Assembly: GCA_041879425.1 (NCBI GenBank)
Contig: CP090855.1
Coordinates: 248,001 to 312,000 of the forward strand
Length of the DNA stretch: 64,000 bases
DNA from: Vibrio pomeroyi
GTDB lineage: Bacteria > Pseudomonadota > Gammaproteobacteria > Enterobacterales > Vibrionaceae
Reading direction: 5' to 3'
Shown: positions 16,727 through 24,849 of the stretch, piece after piece
How positions within the stretch are numbered: the first letter of the stretch is position 1
Layout of the letters: every line of letters starts with the position of its first letter
Notes under the pieces: model-generated
Database searches by the model: none
Told to the model about the DNA's origin: nothing
The model's input: only the letters and a program-made list of their open reading frames with translations
Made by a program: the position numbers and the translations under genes

Positions 16727-18850
16727 CTAGAGATGCTTCACGCGGCGTTTAACTTCTTCTTGCTTACCGAAGTTAAATGGTCGTGCATCTGGGCTACCTA
16801 GGTAACCACAAACACGACGTGTTACCGATACTTTGGTTGAGTCATGGTTGCCACACTTAGGACACGTAAAGCCCTTGCTTGTACAATCAAATTCACCGTT
16901 GTAACCACACTCGTAGCACTCATCAATCGGTGTATTCGTACCGTAGTAAGGAACACGCGTGTAGCTGTAATCCCATACGTTTTCTAGTGCTTCGATGTTC
17001 TTCTGCATGTTCGGGAACTCACCGTAACAGATAAAACCGCCGCTAGAGATTTCAGGATAAGGCATCTCGAAATCGATCTTGTCGTATGGGTTCACTTTCT
17101 TCTGCACATCTAAGTGGAAGCTGTTTGTGTAGTAACCACGGTCCGTTACGCCATCGATCACACCAAACTCTTTGGTATCGATGCTGCAGAAACGGCTACA
17201 TAGGTTTTCACTTGGTGTGCCGTACAGGCTGAACGCGTAACCAGTCTCTTTGGTCCAAGATTCCACTTCACGCTTCATGTACTCCACCAGCTCAAGCGCT
17301 TTAGCACGCATTTCGCCATCGTCGTACAAGTGAACGTCGGTACCGTAAAGAGCTGTCATCGCTTCGTGGATACCAATGTAACCAAGAGAAACAGAAGCAC
17401 GGCCGTTCTTGAAGATATCGGCAATAGAGTCATCTGCTTTCAAGCGAACGCCACATGCACCTTCCATATATAGGATTGGAGCAACACGTGCTTTCACGTT
17501 TTCTAGACGAGAGATACGAGTTTCTAATGCACGACGAGCAAGCTTGAGCTTTTCATCAAGCAGCTCGTAGAACTTAGCCATATCTTGTTTTGCGTTAATC
17601 GCAATACGTGGCAAGTTCAAGCTAACAACACCTAGGTTGTTACGACCTTCATGAATCAACTCACCGTTTTCTTCGTATGTATTCAGAAAGCTACGGCAGC
17701 CCATCGGCGTTTTAAATGACCCTGTCACTTCTACTACTTTGTCGTAGTTAAGAATGTCTGGGTACATACGCTTAGACGCACACTCAAGCGCTAATTGCTT
17801 GATGTCGTAGTTTGGATCTTGTTTCTGGTGGTTCAAACCATCTTTGATTGCAAAAACCAGTTTAGGGAATACCGCTGTTTTACGGTTCTTACCCAAACCT
17901 GCAACGCGGTTTTTCAAGATAGATTGCTGGATAAGTTTTGAACCCCAGCTTTCGCCTAAACCAAAACCAAACGTCACGAATGGTGTTTGACCGTTAGCTG
18001 TGTGCAGCGTGTTTACTTCGTACTCCAGAGATTGGAATGCGTCGTAACACTCTTTCTCTGTACGAGAGATAGCAAAAGCTTCTGGGCTATGAATGTCCCA
18101 CTCTTTCGCTAATGATAAATGCTTCTCGTAGCTCGCCATTACGTAAGGTTCTAAAACCTCATCGATACGGTTAATTGTAGTACCGCCGTAAATGTGGCTC
18201 GCCACTTGTGCGATGATCTGTGCTGTTACCGCTGTCGCCGTAGAAATAGACTTAGGCGTGTCGATTTCTGCGTTACCCATCTTGAAGCCATGCGTTAACA
18301 TGCCTTTCAGATCGATAAGCATACAGTTAAACATTGGGAAGAACGGTGCGTAGTCTAGATCGTGGTAATGAATGTCACCACACTCATGAGCTTGTACGAT
18401 GTCACGTGGCAAAATGTGAGTTTTCGCATAGTGTTTAGCCACGATACCCGCCAGCAGGTCACGCTGAGTTGGGATAACTTTGCCGTCTTTGTTGGCATTC
18501 TCATTGATCAGATCCACATTGCTTTCTTCGATCAAACCTTCGATCTCACGAGTTAAAGCGCTTTGCTTTTCACGTGCGATGTCGCGGTCATGACGATATT
18601 CAATGTAGGCACGAGCCAGAGACTTATAAGGTCCCTGCATTAGCTCGTTCTCGACCATAGTTTGAATTTCAGAGATATGAACTTCATCGTAGTCTTCGAG
18701 CTTCAACTCAACTGCTAATGCCACATTCAGTGCATAAATAGCAATTTCCTTATCGGCTTTGTCTGATGCTGCTTCCACTGCAGCTTGGATGCGATCTCTA
18801 CTGAATGGAGCCCTTGAGCCATCACGCTTGATTACGATTGATTTCACCAC
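16727..18850 (-). CDS. nrdD: Anaerobic ribonucleoside-triphosphate reductase
   Basis: Class III reductase that makes dNTPs from NTPs without oxygen, using formate as reductant and a glycyl radical. An N-terminal ATP-cone (~1-95) senses dATP/ATP; the barrel carries substrate and formate contacts; a C-terminal zinc site is formed by CYECG and CPKCG; the radical glycine is in RVCGYLGSPDARPFN (~682). 707 aa is full length. The start is a GTG pair after AAGGAG; the second (18847) has better spacing than the first (18850). Upstream sequence holds two NrdR boxes and an FNR site, matching induction without oxygen and repression when dNTP pools are high. Confidence 0.97.
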   Translation of the reverse strand: MVKSIVIKRDGSRAPFSRDRIQAAVEAASDKADKEIAIYALNVALAVELKLEDYDEVHISEIQTMVENELMQGPYKSLARAYIEYRHDRDIAREKQSALTREIEGLIEESNVDLINENANKDGKVIPTQRDLLAGIVAKHYAKTHILPRDIVQAHECGDIHYHDLDYAPFFPMFNCMLIDLKGMLTHGFKMGNAEIDTPKSISTATAVTAQIIAQVASHIYGGTTINRIDEVLEPYVMASYEKHLSLAKEWDIHSPEAFAISRTEKECYDAFQSLEYEVNTLHTANGQTPFVTFGFGLGESWGSKLIQQSILKNRVAGLGKNRKTAVFPKLVFAIKDGLNHQKQDPNYDIKQLALECASKRMYPDILNYDKVVEVTGSFKTPMGCRSFLNTYEENGELIHEGRNNLGVVSLNLPRIAINAKQDMAKFYELLDEKLKLARRALETRISRLENVKARVAPILYMEGACGVRLKADDSIADIFKNGRASVSLGYIGIHEAMTALYGTDVHLYDDGEMRAKALELVEYMKREVESWTKETGYAFSLYGTPSENLCSRFCSIDTKEFGVIDGVTDRGYYTNSFHLDVQKKVNPYDKIDFEMPYPEISSGGFICYGEFPNMQKNIEALENVWDYSYTRVPYYGTNTPIDECYECGYNGEFDCTSKGFTCPKCGNHDSTKVSVTRRVCGYLGSPDARPFNFGKQEEVKRRVKHL

Positions 18851-18891
18851 TTCTCCTTACTCTTGAGGTATTCACAGACTTATCCACAAAC

Positions 18892-18938
18892 ACACTATAT
18901 AGAGCGACTTATCGTTTAACTAACACTAGATATTGTGG
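18892..18938 (-). promoter_or_regulatory. Tandem NrdR boxes upstream of nrdD
   Basis: Two 16-base copies of the NrdR-box type (ACACTATATNNNGTGT-like) lie at 18892-18907 (ACACTATATAGAGCGA) and 18923-18938 (ACACTAGATATTGTGG). They start exactly 31 bases apart, the three-helical-turn spacing known for NrdR pairs. The second is nearly palindromic, the first matches mainly in its left half. They lie at and just downstream of the inferred nrdD start site, suiting repression. Confidence 0.75.
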
Positions 18939-18941
18939 CGT

Positions 18942-18983
18942 ATTTAACGAGAACCACCAACTTTGAGTATTGATTTGGATCAA
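18942..18983 (-). promoter_or_regulatory. FNR-activated promoter of nrdDG
   Basis: TTGATTTGGATCAA at 18970-18983 is a perfect TTGATNNNNATCAA FNR site. A -10-like TTAAAT (minus strand, 18947-18942) is placed so that the site centres near -41.5, the class II activation position. This puts the start site near 18935, within the NrdR-box region. Confidence 0.75.
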
Positions 18984-19150
18984 TAAAAAGAGAACGCTGA
19001 CTAAGATCAATTCAATATTATTACGCTAGTTCTCAAGTCGAAAAGAAACAATGTAACAATAAAAAAACTGCTAAAAAGAGTTGAATTTTCGGTAAGTGTT
19101 GTAGGATAACGGCTCATCAATATTGGAAGACAAAATTAGGGATATTTGGC

Positions 19151-20026
19151 ATGAAACGACTTCGAAACTGGATAACGTTGGGTTGCTTACTCAGTAGCCA
19201 CGCATTTGCTGAACCTTTGACCATATCCAGTTGGAATATCGAATGGTTATCAACCAACGAGGCTGTGAATAAGTTTTCCGCCCAACGTGATCAAGCTGAT
19301 TTCGATAAACTCAAACAGTACTTCCAATCTTTAGACGCAGACGTGGTTGCTTTTCAAGAAGTCGATGACGCAGATGCCATTCAGCGTGTGTCTGGCGATC
19401 AATACAAGATATTGATGTCTGACCGAGCATTACCAGAAAACAGTAACCGCCAGTTCAAAGAAGTGAACCAATACACAGGCTTCGCAGTTCGTAAAGGAAT
19501 CACACTTACCGACTATGCTGACTTTCCTCTGGAATCGAGTTCTAACAGCAAGCTTAGGTTTGCCAGCTATGTGGTCGTTGATACTGACTCAAAACCAATT
19601 CACATGTTGTCTGTGCATTTAAAGGCAGGCTGCAGCGGGGCGTATAAGTCTAACCGCGATTGTTCACGCCTAAAAGACCAAGCTCTGCAACTGAACAAGT
19701 GGATAAAGCAAAGAGAGCGCAATAACGAAGACTACGCCATTCTGGGCGACTTCAACCATAACCTATCCTACTCAAGAGATTGGATGTGGAAGGATTTAAC
19801 TGAAAACACGGATGCTCGTTTAGCGACAAGAAAGACCCGTGCGGATTGTAAGGTTCGCTCAAATCGTAATAACCACCGCACACACCAATTCCGCTCTGTG
19901 ATTGATCACATTGTGGTAAGCGACTCATTGAGTGCGTCACCTGCGAAACAGAAGGTATTTGAAACGCAAGATGTGCTGGATTACAAACTCAGCGACCACT
20001 GCCCAGTTTCAACGACTATTAAATAG
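19151..20026 (+). CDS. Exported endonuclease/exonuclease/phosphatase-fold protein
   Basis: Signal peptide (residues 1-20, SSHAFA) followed by a DNase I-like fold. Metal and catalytic motifs of this superfamily are present in order: SSWNIEWL (Asn), VVAFQEVDD (Glu), MLSVHLKAGC (His), AILGDFNHNL (Asp/Asn) and the terminal LSDHCPVSTTI (Asp-His). It is therefore a Mg-dependent phosphodiesterase, most likely an extracellular or periplasmic nuclease, though lipid or nucleotide phosphatase activity is possible. Four cysteines (CSGAYKSNRDC and others) may form disulfides. It stands alone, divergent from nrdD. Confidence 0.88.
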   Translation: MKRLRNWITLGCLLSSHAFAEPLTISSWNIEWLSTNEAVNKFSAQRDQADFDKLKQYFQSLDADVVAFQEVDDADAIQRVSGDQYKILMSDRALPENSNRQFKEVNQYTGFAVRKGITLTDYADFPLESSSNSKLRFASYVVVDTDSKPIHMLSVHLKAGCSGAYKSNRDCSRLKDQALQLNKWIKQRERNNEDYAILGDFNHNLSYSRDWMWKDLTENTDARLATRKTRADCKVRSNRNNHRTHQFRSVIDHIVVSDSLSASPAKQKVFETQDVLDYKLSDHCPVSTTIK

Positions 20027-20087
20027 TGAAATTAGATAACGGTAGATCATAGATAACGGCAAATAATAGAAACAATAGATATAGAAA

Positions 20088-20131
20088 GAGGCTGACTGGC
20101 TTTCTTGCTGAAAGCGAGTCAACCTCTCAAA
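20088..20131. terminator. Long hairpin between convergent genes
   Basis: Arms AGAGGCTGACTGGCTTTC and GAAAGCGAGTCAACCTCT pair over 18 positions with two mismatches around a five-base loop. The T-tracts are poor on both sides, so termination may rely on the stem alone. Confidence 0.55.
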
Positions 20132-20171
20132 TGCTCATATCAAGCCTATTCGATAAGAGGTAGGTTTAACG

Positions 20172-20603
20172 TTAGCAAGTTTTATTCATTCGACCTGCCA
20201 ACCACATTCCCGCCAGCATGCTTATCATAAACACCCACACGGTTGGGTTACCGCCACTGAGACTCGTCACCGCAGGTCCTGGACAAAAGCCTGCCAGCCC
20301 CCAACCGAGTCCAAACGCTGTTGAACCTAGAATCAGTTTTCTGTCGATTCGAGGGTTGTTACGGCTATCTAACGGCTCGCCATTGATTGCTTTAACGCAC
20401 TTTTTAATGACTAGGTGATAAAACGGAGCGAATACCAGTAGCGCACCGCCCATAACGAATGCCAAGCTGATATCCCAATTGCCAGTAACATCTAAGAAGC
20501 CAAGTACTTTGTTCGGGTCAACCATACCAGAGATGATCATACCCGAGCCAAACAAGATCCCAGCCAATAAACCAACAATGATAGTAAATGAAGAGTTTTT
20601 CAT
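20172..20603 (-). CDS. YeeE/YedE-type membrane protein, second of a pair
   Basis: A four-helix inner-membrane protein of about 143 aa. It contains GMIISGMVDPNKVLGFLDVTG and GWGLAGFCPGPAVTSL, hallmarks of the YedE/DUF395-type sulfur transport family (PmpB-like half, DUF6691). The Cys in GFCPGP probably relays a sulfur species, as in thiosulfate-transporting YeeE. I start at 20603, because there the stop of the partner gene and this ATG share one base (TAATG); a longer frame upstream would overlap the partner. Confidence 0.88.
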   Translation of the reverse strand: MKNSSFTIIVGLLAGILFGSGMIISGMVDPNKVLGFLDVTGNWDISLAFVMGGALLVFAPFYHLVIKKCVKAINGEPLDSRNNPRIDRKLILGSTAFGLGWGLAGFCPGPAVTSLSGGNPTVWVFMISMLAGMWLAGRMNKTC

Positions 20604-21064
20604 TACGCCCCCAATCCCATCAGGTTCTTGATAAGCACAGTTACTATTGCCACACCCATGAATACACACGTTGCGATAATCGAGCGCTTAGACAAACGCG
20701 CCATTCCCACAATCCCATGTCCGCTAGTACACCCGTTCGCCGTTTTTGTACCAAAACCGACTAACAGGCCAGCGATAACGACTACCAAGAGGTTCATCTC
20801 TTCCAATTGAGGGAGTTGGTAACCGGTAGGAATCAACAACCAACCACTTACGACCATTCCAACAACAAATGCAATGCGCCAATGCTTGTCAGTTTTATCT
20901 GTATCCACGCCTTCGCTTTCTTTGTTGCTGGTGCCAACTAGTAATAAACGGCTAACAATGCCACTAATACCTGCAACTCGACCAATGCCCAACATTAAAA
21001 CAATGGCCGACACACCTAACAACATGCCACCGAAAAAAGCATCCCAAGGAATCAAACTAAGCAC
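20603..21064 (-). CDS. YeeE/YedE-type membrane protein, first of a pair
   Basis: A 153-aa protein of about four helices with GTKTANGCTSGHGIVGMARLSKRS, the conserved Cys-containing motif of the YeeE/YedE (PmpA) half. Together with the overlapping downstream gene it forms a split two-gene transporter, known in Vibrio and Pseudomonas and thought to move reduced sulfur compounds across the inner membrane. In many bacteria such pairs are controlled by an ArsR-type regulator (BigR) and accompany persulfide-handling enzymes; none of these enzymes is adjacent here. Confidence 0.88.
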   Translation of the reverse strand: MLSLIPWDAFFGGMLLGVSAIVLMLGIGRVAGISGIVSRLLLVGTSNKESEGVDTDKTDKHWRIAFVVGMVVSGWLLIPTGYQLPQLEEMNLLVVVIAGLLVGFGTKTANGCTSGHGIVGMARLSKRSIIATCVFMGVAIVTVLIKNLMGLGA

Positions 21065-21120
21065 AGACCTCTCCTATCAACAAACATCATAAACTCATAA
21101 CAACCTTTAAATTAGAGTTT

Positions 21121-21140
21121 ACTAATAAATATAAATTAGT
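21121..21140 (-). promoter_or_regulatory. Palindromic putative operator before the YeeE/YedE pair
   Basis: ACTAAT and ATTAGT flank an eight-base A/T spacer, about 57-76 bases before the first gene. Size and composition suit an ArsR/BigR-like operator, but no regulator gene is adjacent. Confidence 0.35.
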
Positions 21141-21208
21141 CAATGCTAATATAAATTCCCTCGCTTATGCTTATGTTTGTTTTGATTTACTATCCAGCCA
21201 GCACAAAA

Positions 21209-21236
21209 AAGCCCTTAGGCGTTAACCTAAGGGCTT
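21209..21236 (-). terminator. Terminator after glycosyltransferase gene
   Basis: A perfect 11-bp stem (AAGCCCTTAGG / CCTAAGGGCTT) with a six-base loop, followed by six T on the minus strand. Confidence 0.88.
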
Positions 21237-21262
21237 ATGGTTTCATTTGAACTGTATGTCAG

Positions 21263-22495
21263 TTACTTAATCTTGTTCTTTTCAGCTATCCACTGGGACA
21301 TGTACTTAGTACTTGCCATGCTGTGGTGCTTAAGCATCGAGCCAAAGAAGTTATCCAGTCGATGAGATTCAAGTTCAGAATCTAGCGTAGTCAATCGCTC
21401 GATTAATTTGTCGCCCAGTTGATTCTGTTCATAGTGCGCTTCAAGAATTGAATGACATTGGCTTTGAGCCTCAAGCCACCTCTCTTCATCTTTATAGAGA
21501 GCGACAGCTTGTTCAACAAACTCATCGATGTCATCAGCCACTGCACCCGGCCATTGCAGTTCGCCTTGCGGTAACATGCCTTCACTACCGATCTCACTCG
21601 TCACGTTTGGAGTTTGCAGCTTCATCGCATCAAGCAACTTACCTTTAATGCCAGCACCAAAACGTAATGGCGCAACACAAACACGCGCATCTTCCATCAC
21701 TTCTTGAGCGTCTTTCGCCCAACCTTTGATATGGAAACCGGTTTTAGGGTTATGCAAAGCCGTTGCTTTCGGTGGCGGATAAGATCCGTAAATATGAAGC
21801 TCAGTGTCTGGTAACTGCTGACGAATCTTCGGCCAAATCTTCTGTAACTGAAGCACAGCATCCCAGTTAGGCGCATGTCTAAAGTTACCTATCGTCATGA
21901 AATGCTTACGTTCTTCAAAACTTTTCGTGCTTTCAGGTAGCGTATTGAGGTCAACCATGAACGGCAGATGATGTAACAGTTTTGGATCAATATTGAATTC
22001 AGATTGCAGCAATTCCATCTCGTAGCTTGAGATGATCAACGAAAGATCACAGCGCAGAATCGCAGCAATTTCACGTTTCGCCAAATCACTGTACAGGTAC
22101 TCTTTCGTTAACTCTGTCTCTTTCTTAACGGCTTCGTGTCGAGCATTACGTAGGAACTGTAAATCTTCAGTATCCAATAACTTAAAGGCATTCGGACATA
22201 CCTTCTCAACGCGCCAGCCGAATTGCTCTTCCATCATAAAGCGGTCAAACATTACAACATCAGGTTGCAGCTCTTCGATGTACTGGTCAAAGCTATCGCA
22301 ATTTAGCTGAATAGATTGGCTTGTGATTCCCTCTTCAGAGAGATCAATCATGTGCTCGGTTTCTTGAGCTGGCGTTGCGAACTCAACAGACCAACCTTGT
22401 CTCTTAAATAGACGTAATAGAGACATCATATGGCTGCCAGCCGCCGATGAATTCGGTTCTGGCCAAACGTAGCCAATTGCTAAAACTTTCTTCAA
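21263..22495 (-). CDS. Glycosyltransferase, GT-B (family 4-like)
   Basis: A 410-aa soluble protein of GT-B fold. The N-terminal half opens MKKVLAIGYVWPEPNSSAAGSH, with the Gly-rich acceptor loop; the C-terminal half has MTIGNFRHAPNWDAV, LHIYGSYPP and the sugar-nucleotide motif VAPLRFGAGIKGKLLDAM. It probably adds a sugar to a surface polysaccharide or glycan; donor and acceptor cannot be read. Start is a TTG after AGGAAG. It sits alone between the YeeE/YedE pair and the GNAT gene rather than in a polysaccharide locus, which is unusual. Confidence 0.82.
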   Translation of the reverse strand: MKKVLAIGYVWPEPNSSAAGSHMMSLLRLFKRQGWSVEFATPAQETEHMIDLSEEGITSQSIQLNCDSFDQYIEELQPDVVMFDRFMMEEQFGWRVEKVCPNAFKLLDTEDLQFLRNARHEAVKKETELTKEYLYSDLAKREIAAILRCDLSLIISSYEMELLQSEFNIDPKLLHHLPFMVDLNTLPESTKSFEERKHFMTIGNFRHAPNWDAVLQLQKIWPKIRQQLPDTELHIYGSYPPPKATALHNPKTGFHIKGWAKDAQEVMEDARVCVAPLRFGAGIKGKLLDAMKLQTPNVTSEIGSEGMLPQGELQWPGAVADDIDEFVEQAVALYKDEERWLEAQSQCHSILEAHYEQNQLGDKLIERLTTLDSELESHRLDNFFGSMLKHHSMASTKYMSQWIAEKNKIK

Positions 22496-22594
22496 AACAC
22501 TTCCTAAGAAATAACAAAAGGGACTGTAAAAGTCCCTAATTAATCGTAAATCGATTTATACCGCTGATTATAATTGGTTCTAAGAACTCAGCGA

Positions 22595-23077
22595 TCAGAT
22601 TCGTTCACCCACATTGCGAGCTATCATAAGCACTTCATCCGCAGAGTACAGGTTTGAAATCGTGGTTTCGACTTCTGCGCCCAACGTCGATTGATAAAGC
22701 TTTTGTGCAAAGTTGTCTACTCTGGTGGTCACTAATACATGCTTTAGTGTCGAGCCTTGCTCTGCTAGCTTCTGCTTCACTTGCGGTAAGGAGTCTAGAA
22801 TCAGCTTTTTGCCTAATCCTTGCCCCTGCACGCTCGGTAACACAGCAAGTTGCTCTAGTTCCAAAACAGCTTCAGGTCTAAACCCACTCTTTTGCACCCA
22901 AATAATGTAGCCGACAATCTCGCCTTCGTTCTCAGCAACGAAGTTAAGAAAGCGTGGCGCAGCATTTAAGTTACATTGTAACCAATCTTTGGAGCTTTGC
23001 TGTCGAACAAAACTAGCTTGGTGAACTAAAGCCGCCCCATCGAGGTCGGCTTCTGTCATAAAACGAACTTGCACCAT
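22595..23077 (-). CDS. GNAT family N-acetyltransferase
   Basis: A 160-aa single-domain acetyltransferase. The acetyl-CoA pyrophosphate loop is VQGQGLGKKL (~83-92), preceded by the strand LELEQLAVLP. The substrate, an amine on a small molecule or protein, is not evident. It begins 4 bases after the stop of the FabH-like gene, so the two are cotranscribed and may act on the same metabolite. Confidence 0.85.
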   Translation of the reverse strand: MVQVRFMTEADLDGAALVHQASFVRQQSSKDWLQCNLNAAPRFLNFVAENEGEIVGYIIWVQKSGFRPEAVLELEQLAVLPSVQGQGLGKKLILDSLPQVKQKLAEQGSTLKHVLVTTRVDNFAQKLYQSTLGAEVETTISNLYSADEVLMIARNVGERI

Positions 23078-23081
23078 GCTG

Positions 23082-24179
23082 CTACTCGTTCTCAGAATTA
23101 GGACGCGTTTTACAGTGTAAAATGGCTCTTTCTAGAAGCTCTAAAGCCGACTTGTCCGCTTCTGGCAGCTTAGCGTCCGATTGGCCTAACGGTTCAACAC
23201 GGCTGCCCCACTTAATATGACCAGCACCCCAAGTTAAACCGGCACCGAATGCCGCCACAAGGATGTTTGAGTTAGGTTTAACAAAGCCTTGCTCTAATGA
23301 TTCACACAATGCAATCGGCACAGTCGCAGCCGACGTGTTGCCGTAGTTTTGAATGTTCACAAACGCTTTCTCACGCTCAATGCCCGCCATATCACACAGA
23401 GTTTGAATGATTCGGATGTTTGCTTGGTGTGGAATCACAACATCGATGTTGTCCGTTGAGATACCCGTACGGCTCAATACTGTGTGTGCTGCTGCACCCA
23501 TGCCTTTAACCGCACGTTTGAAGATCTCTTTACCTACGAAATCAAAGTCCCAGTAGCCATTGTCAGCAGCGAAGCGATCCATAGAAGTACCGAACTTTGG
23601 TACTGCTAGAATATCGCGGCCTTCGGCGTCACAACCGATCTGCGCTTCTTGCAGGCCAACTTGCTCTTCAGTGCGCGATAGAACTACAGCGCCTGCGCCG
23701 TCACCGAATAGAACCGCAGTATCACGCTTGGTCCAGTCAATGAAGAATGAAAGACGTTCTGCACCGACAACGATAGCATTGCGGTAGTTACCCGCTTGAA
23801 TCAATCGAGTTGCGGTTTCAACACCGTAAATGAAACCTGTACATGCTGCGTTAAGGTCAAAAGCCGCTGCGCTCTTGATGCCTAGGTTCTGTTGAACTTT
23901 AGACGCAGTATTTGGAATAAGAGAATCAGGGCTGCACGTTGCGATGATCACGAGATCGATATCTTCGGCAGTAAGACCAGCACACGCCATTGCGTGTTGA
24001 GCAGCAACAGTCGCTAGCTCAGAGGTATTTACATGACTGATACGACGGTTCTCGATACCAGTTCGAGTACGAATCCACTCGTCAGACGTATCAATGAAAG
24101 TGCTTAAATCATCATTGGACAGCACGGCTGGTGGCAGACACTTTCCCCAGCCAGTAATCTCGGCGTAAAATTTTGTCAT
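23082..24179 (-). CDS. 3-oxoacyl-ACP synthase III paralogue (FabH2-type)
   Basis: A thiolase-fold condensing enzyme that joins an acyl-CoA to malonyl-ACP to start fatty-acid chains. The catalytic triad is intact: Cys in NAACTGF (~113), His in VIPHQAN (~252) and Asn in NYGNTSA (~282). It lies away from the usual plsX-fabH-fabD cluster, so it is a second copy, as in V. cholerae where a chromosome II FabH sits beside trxC; here trxC is likewise divergent. A C-terminal extension (~340-365) is unusual for FabH. I start at the second ATG (24179), which is 6 bases after AGG; the first is only 3 away. Confidence 0.9.
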   Translation of the reverse strand: MTKFYAEITGWGKCLPPAVLSNDDLSTFIDTSDEWIRTRTGIENRRISHVNTSELATVAAQHAMACAGLTAEDIDLVIIATCSPDSLIPNTASKVQQNLGIKSAAAFDLNAACTGFIYGVETATRLIQAGNYRNAIVVGAERLSFFIDWTKRDTAVLFGDGAGAVVLSRTEEQVGLQEAQIGCDAEGRDILAVPKFGTSMDRFAADNGYWDFDFVGKEIFKRAVKGMGAAAHTVLSRTGISTDNIDVVIPHQANIRIIQTLCDMAGIEREKAFVNIQNYGNTSAATVPIALCESLEQGFVKPNSNILVAAFGAGLTWGAGHIKWGSRVEPLGQSDAKLPEADKSALELLERAILHCKTRPNSENE

Positions 24180-24301
24180 CATTTACCTGTTTATTGTTTG
24201 TTTTTATTTAAGTATCGTATTCTTGTTTTAAACAGTATAAGCGTTCCGTGCGTGATTCGTAAATCGCGTTAGACACGGAGTTGCAATAAAAAGAGAAAGT
24301 T

Positions 24302-24736
24302 ATGTCTACATTCAACACACGTTGCCCTTCTTGCGGTGGCGTAAACCGAGTTCCTTCAGAACGAATTTCAGAAAGCCCAACTTGTGGTAAATGCAAAAAC
24401 GCATTACTAGATGGCGCGCCAATCGAAGGCACATCATTGAATTTCCAATCTATTTTGAACAGTTCACAGCCTGTGGTTGTCGATTTCTGGGCAACATGGT
24501 GTAACCCATGTGTGGGCTTTGCGCCTGTGTTCAGCGACGTTGCAAAAGAACGCTCTGGAGATGTTCGATTCATTAAGGTTGATACCGAAGCTCAACAACA
24601 ACTTGCCGCAATGTACCAAATCAGAAGCATTCCTACTGTGATGGTATTTAAGGATGGTAAACGTGTCGACACGATCAACGGTGCGTTACCAAAAGGTCAA
24701 TTTGATCAATGGCTTAATCAAGCTCTAACTAAGTAA
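24302..24736 (+). CDS. trxC: Thioredoxin 2
   Basis: Thioredoxin with the N-terminal zinc ribbon that defines TrxC: CPSC (8-11) and CGKC (28-31). The thioredoxin fold follows (~45-144), with redox motif WCNPC at Cys67-Cys70 and the cis-Pro in SIPTVMVF. The dipeptide between the cysteines is NP rather than the GP of E. coli Trx1/Trx2, which should shift redox potential. It reduces cytoplasmic disulfides, and E. coli trxC is OxyR-controlled; I see no clear OxyR site here. Divergent from the FabH paralogue. Confidence 0.94.
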   Translation: MSTFNTRCPSCGGVNRVPSERISESPTCGKCKNALLDGAPIEGTSLNFQSILNSSQPVVVDFWATWCNPCVGFAPVFSDVAKERSGDVRFIKVDTEAQQQLAAMYQIRSIPTVMVFKDGKRVDTINGALPKGQFDQWLNQALTK

Positions 24737-24776
24737 GTAAGTAAGTTTCGGTTCTTTTAGTAATCAGCAAACAAAA

Positions 24777-24822
24777 TGGGTTAAGGAACCTTAACGGATA
24801 AGGCTCCCTAACCTATTGTAAA
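24777..24822. terminator. Possible bidirectional hairpin after trxC
   Basis: Arms GGTTAAGGAACCTTA and TAAGGCTCCCTAACC pair with two A-C mismatches around a five-base loop. There is no strong T-run. It lies between convergent genes. Confidence 0.45.
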
Positions 24823-24849
24823 TCCAACTGTTATTTCTAATCTGTGCTT

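Larger units (their letters stand above)
18851..19150. other. Divergent intergenic region nrdD / nuclease gene
   Basis: Apart from the NrdR boxes and FNR promoter annotated separately, the side nearest the plus-strand gene (about 18985-19150) shows only A/T-rich sequence and no repeat. No further gene is seen. Confidence 0.6.
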
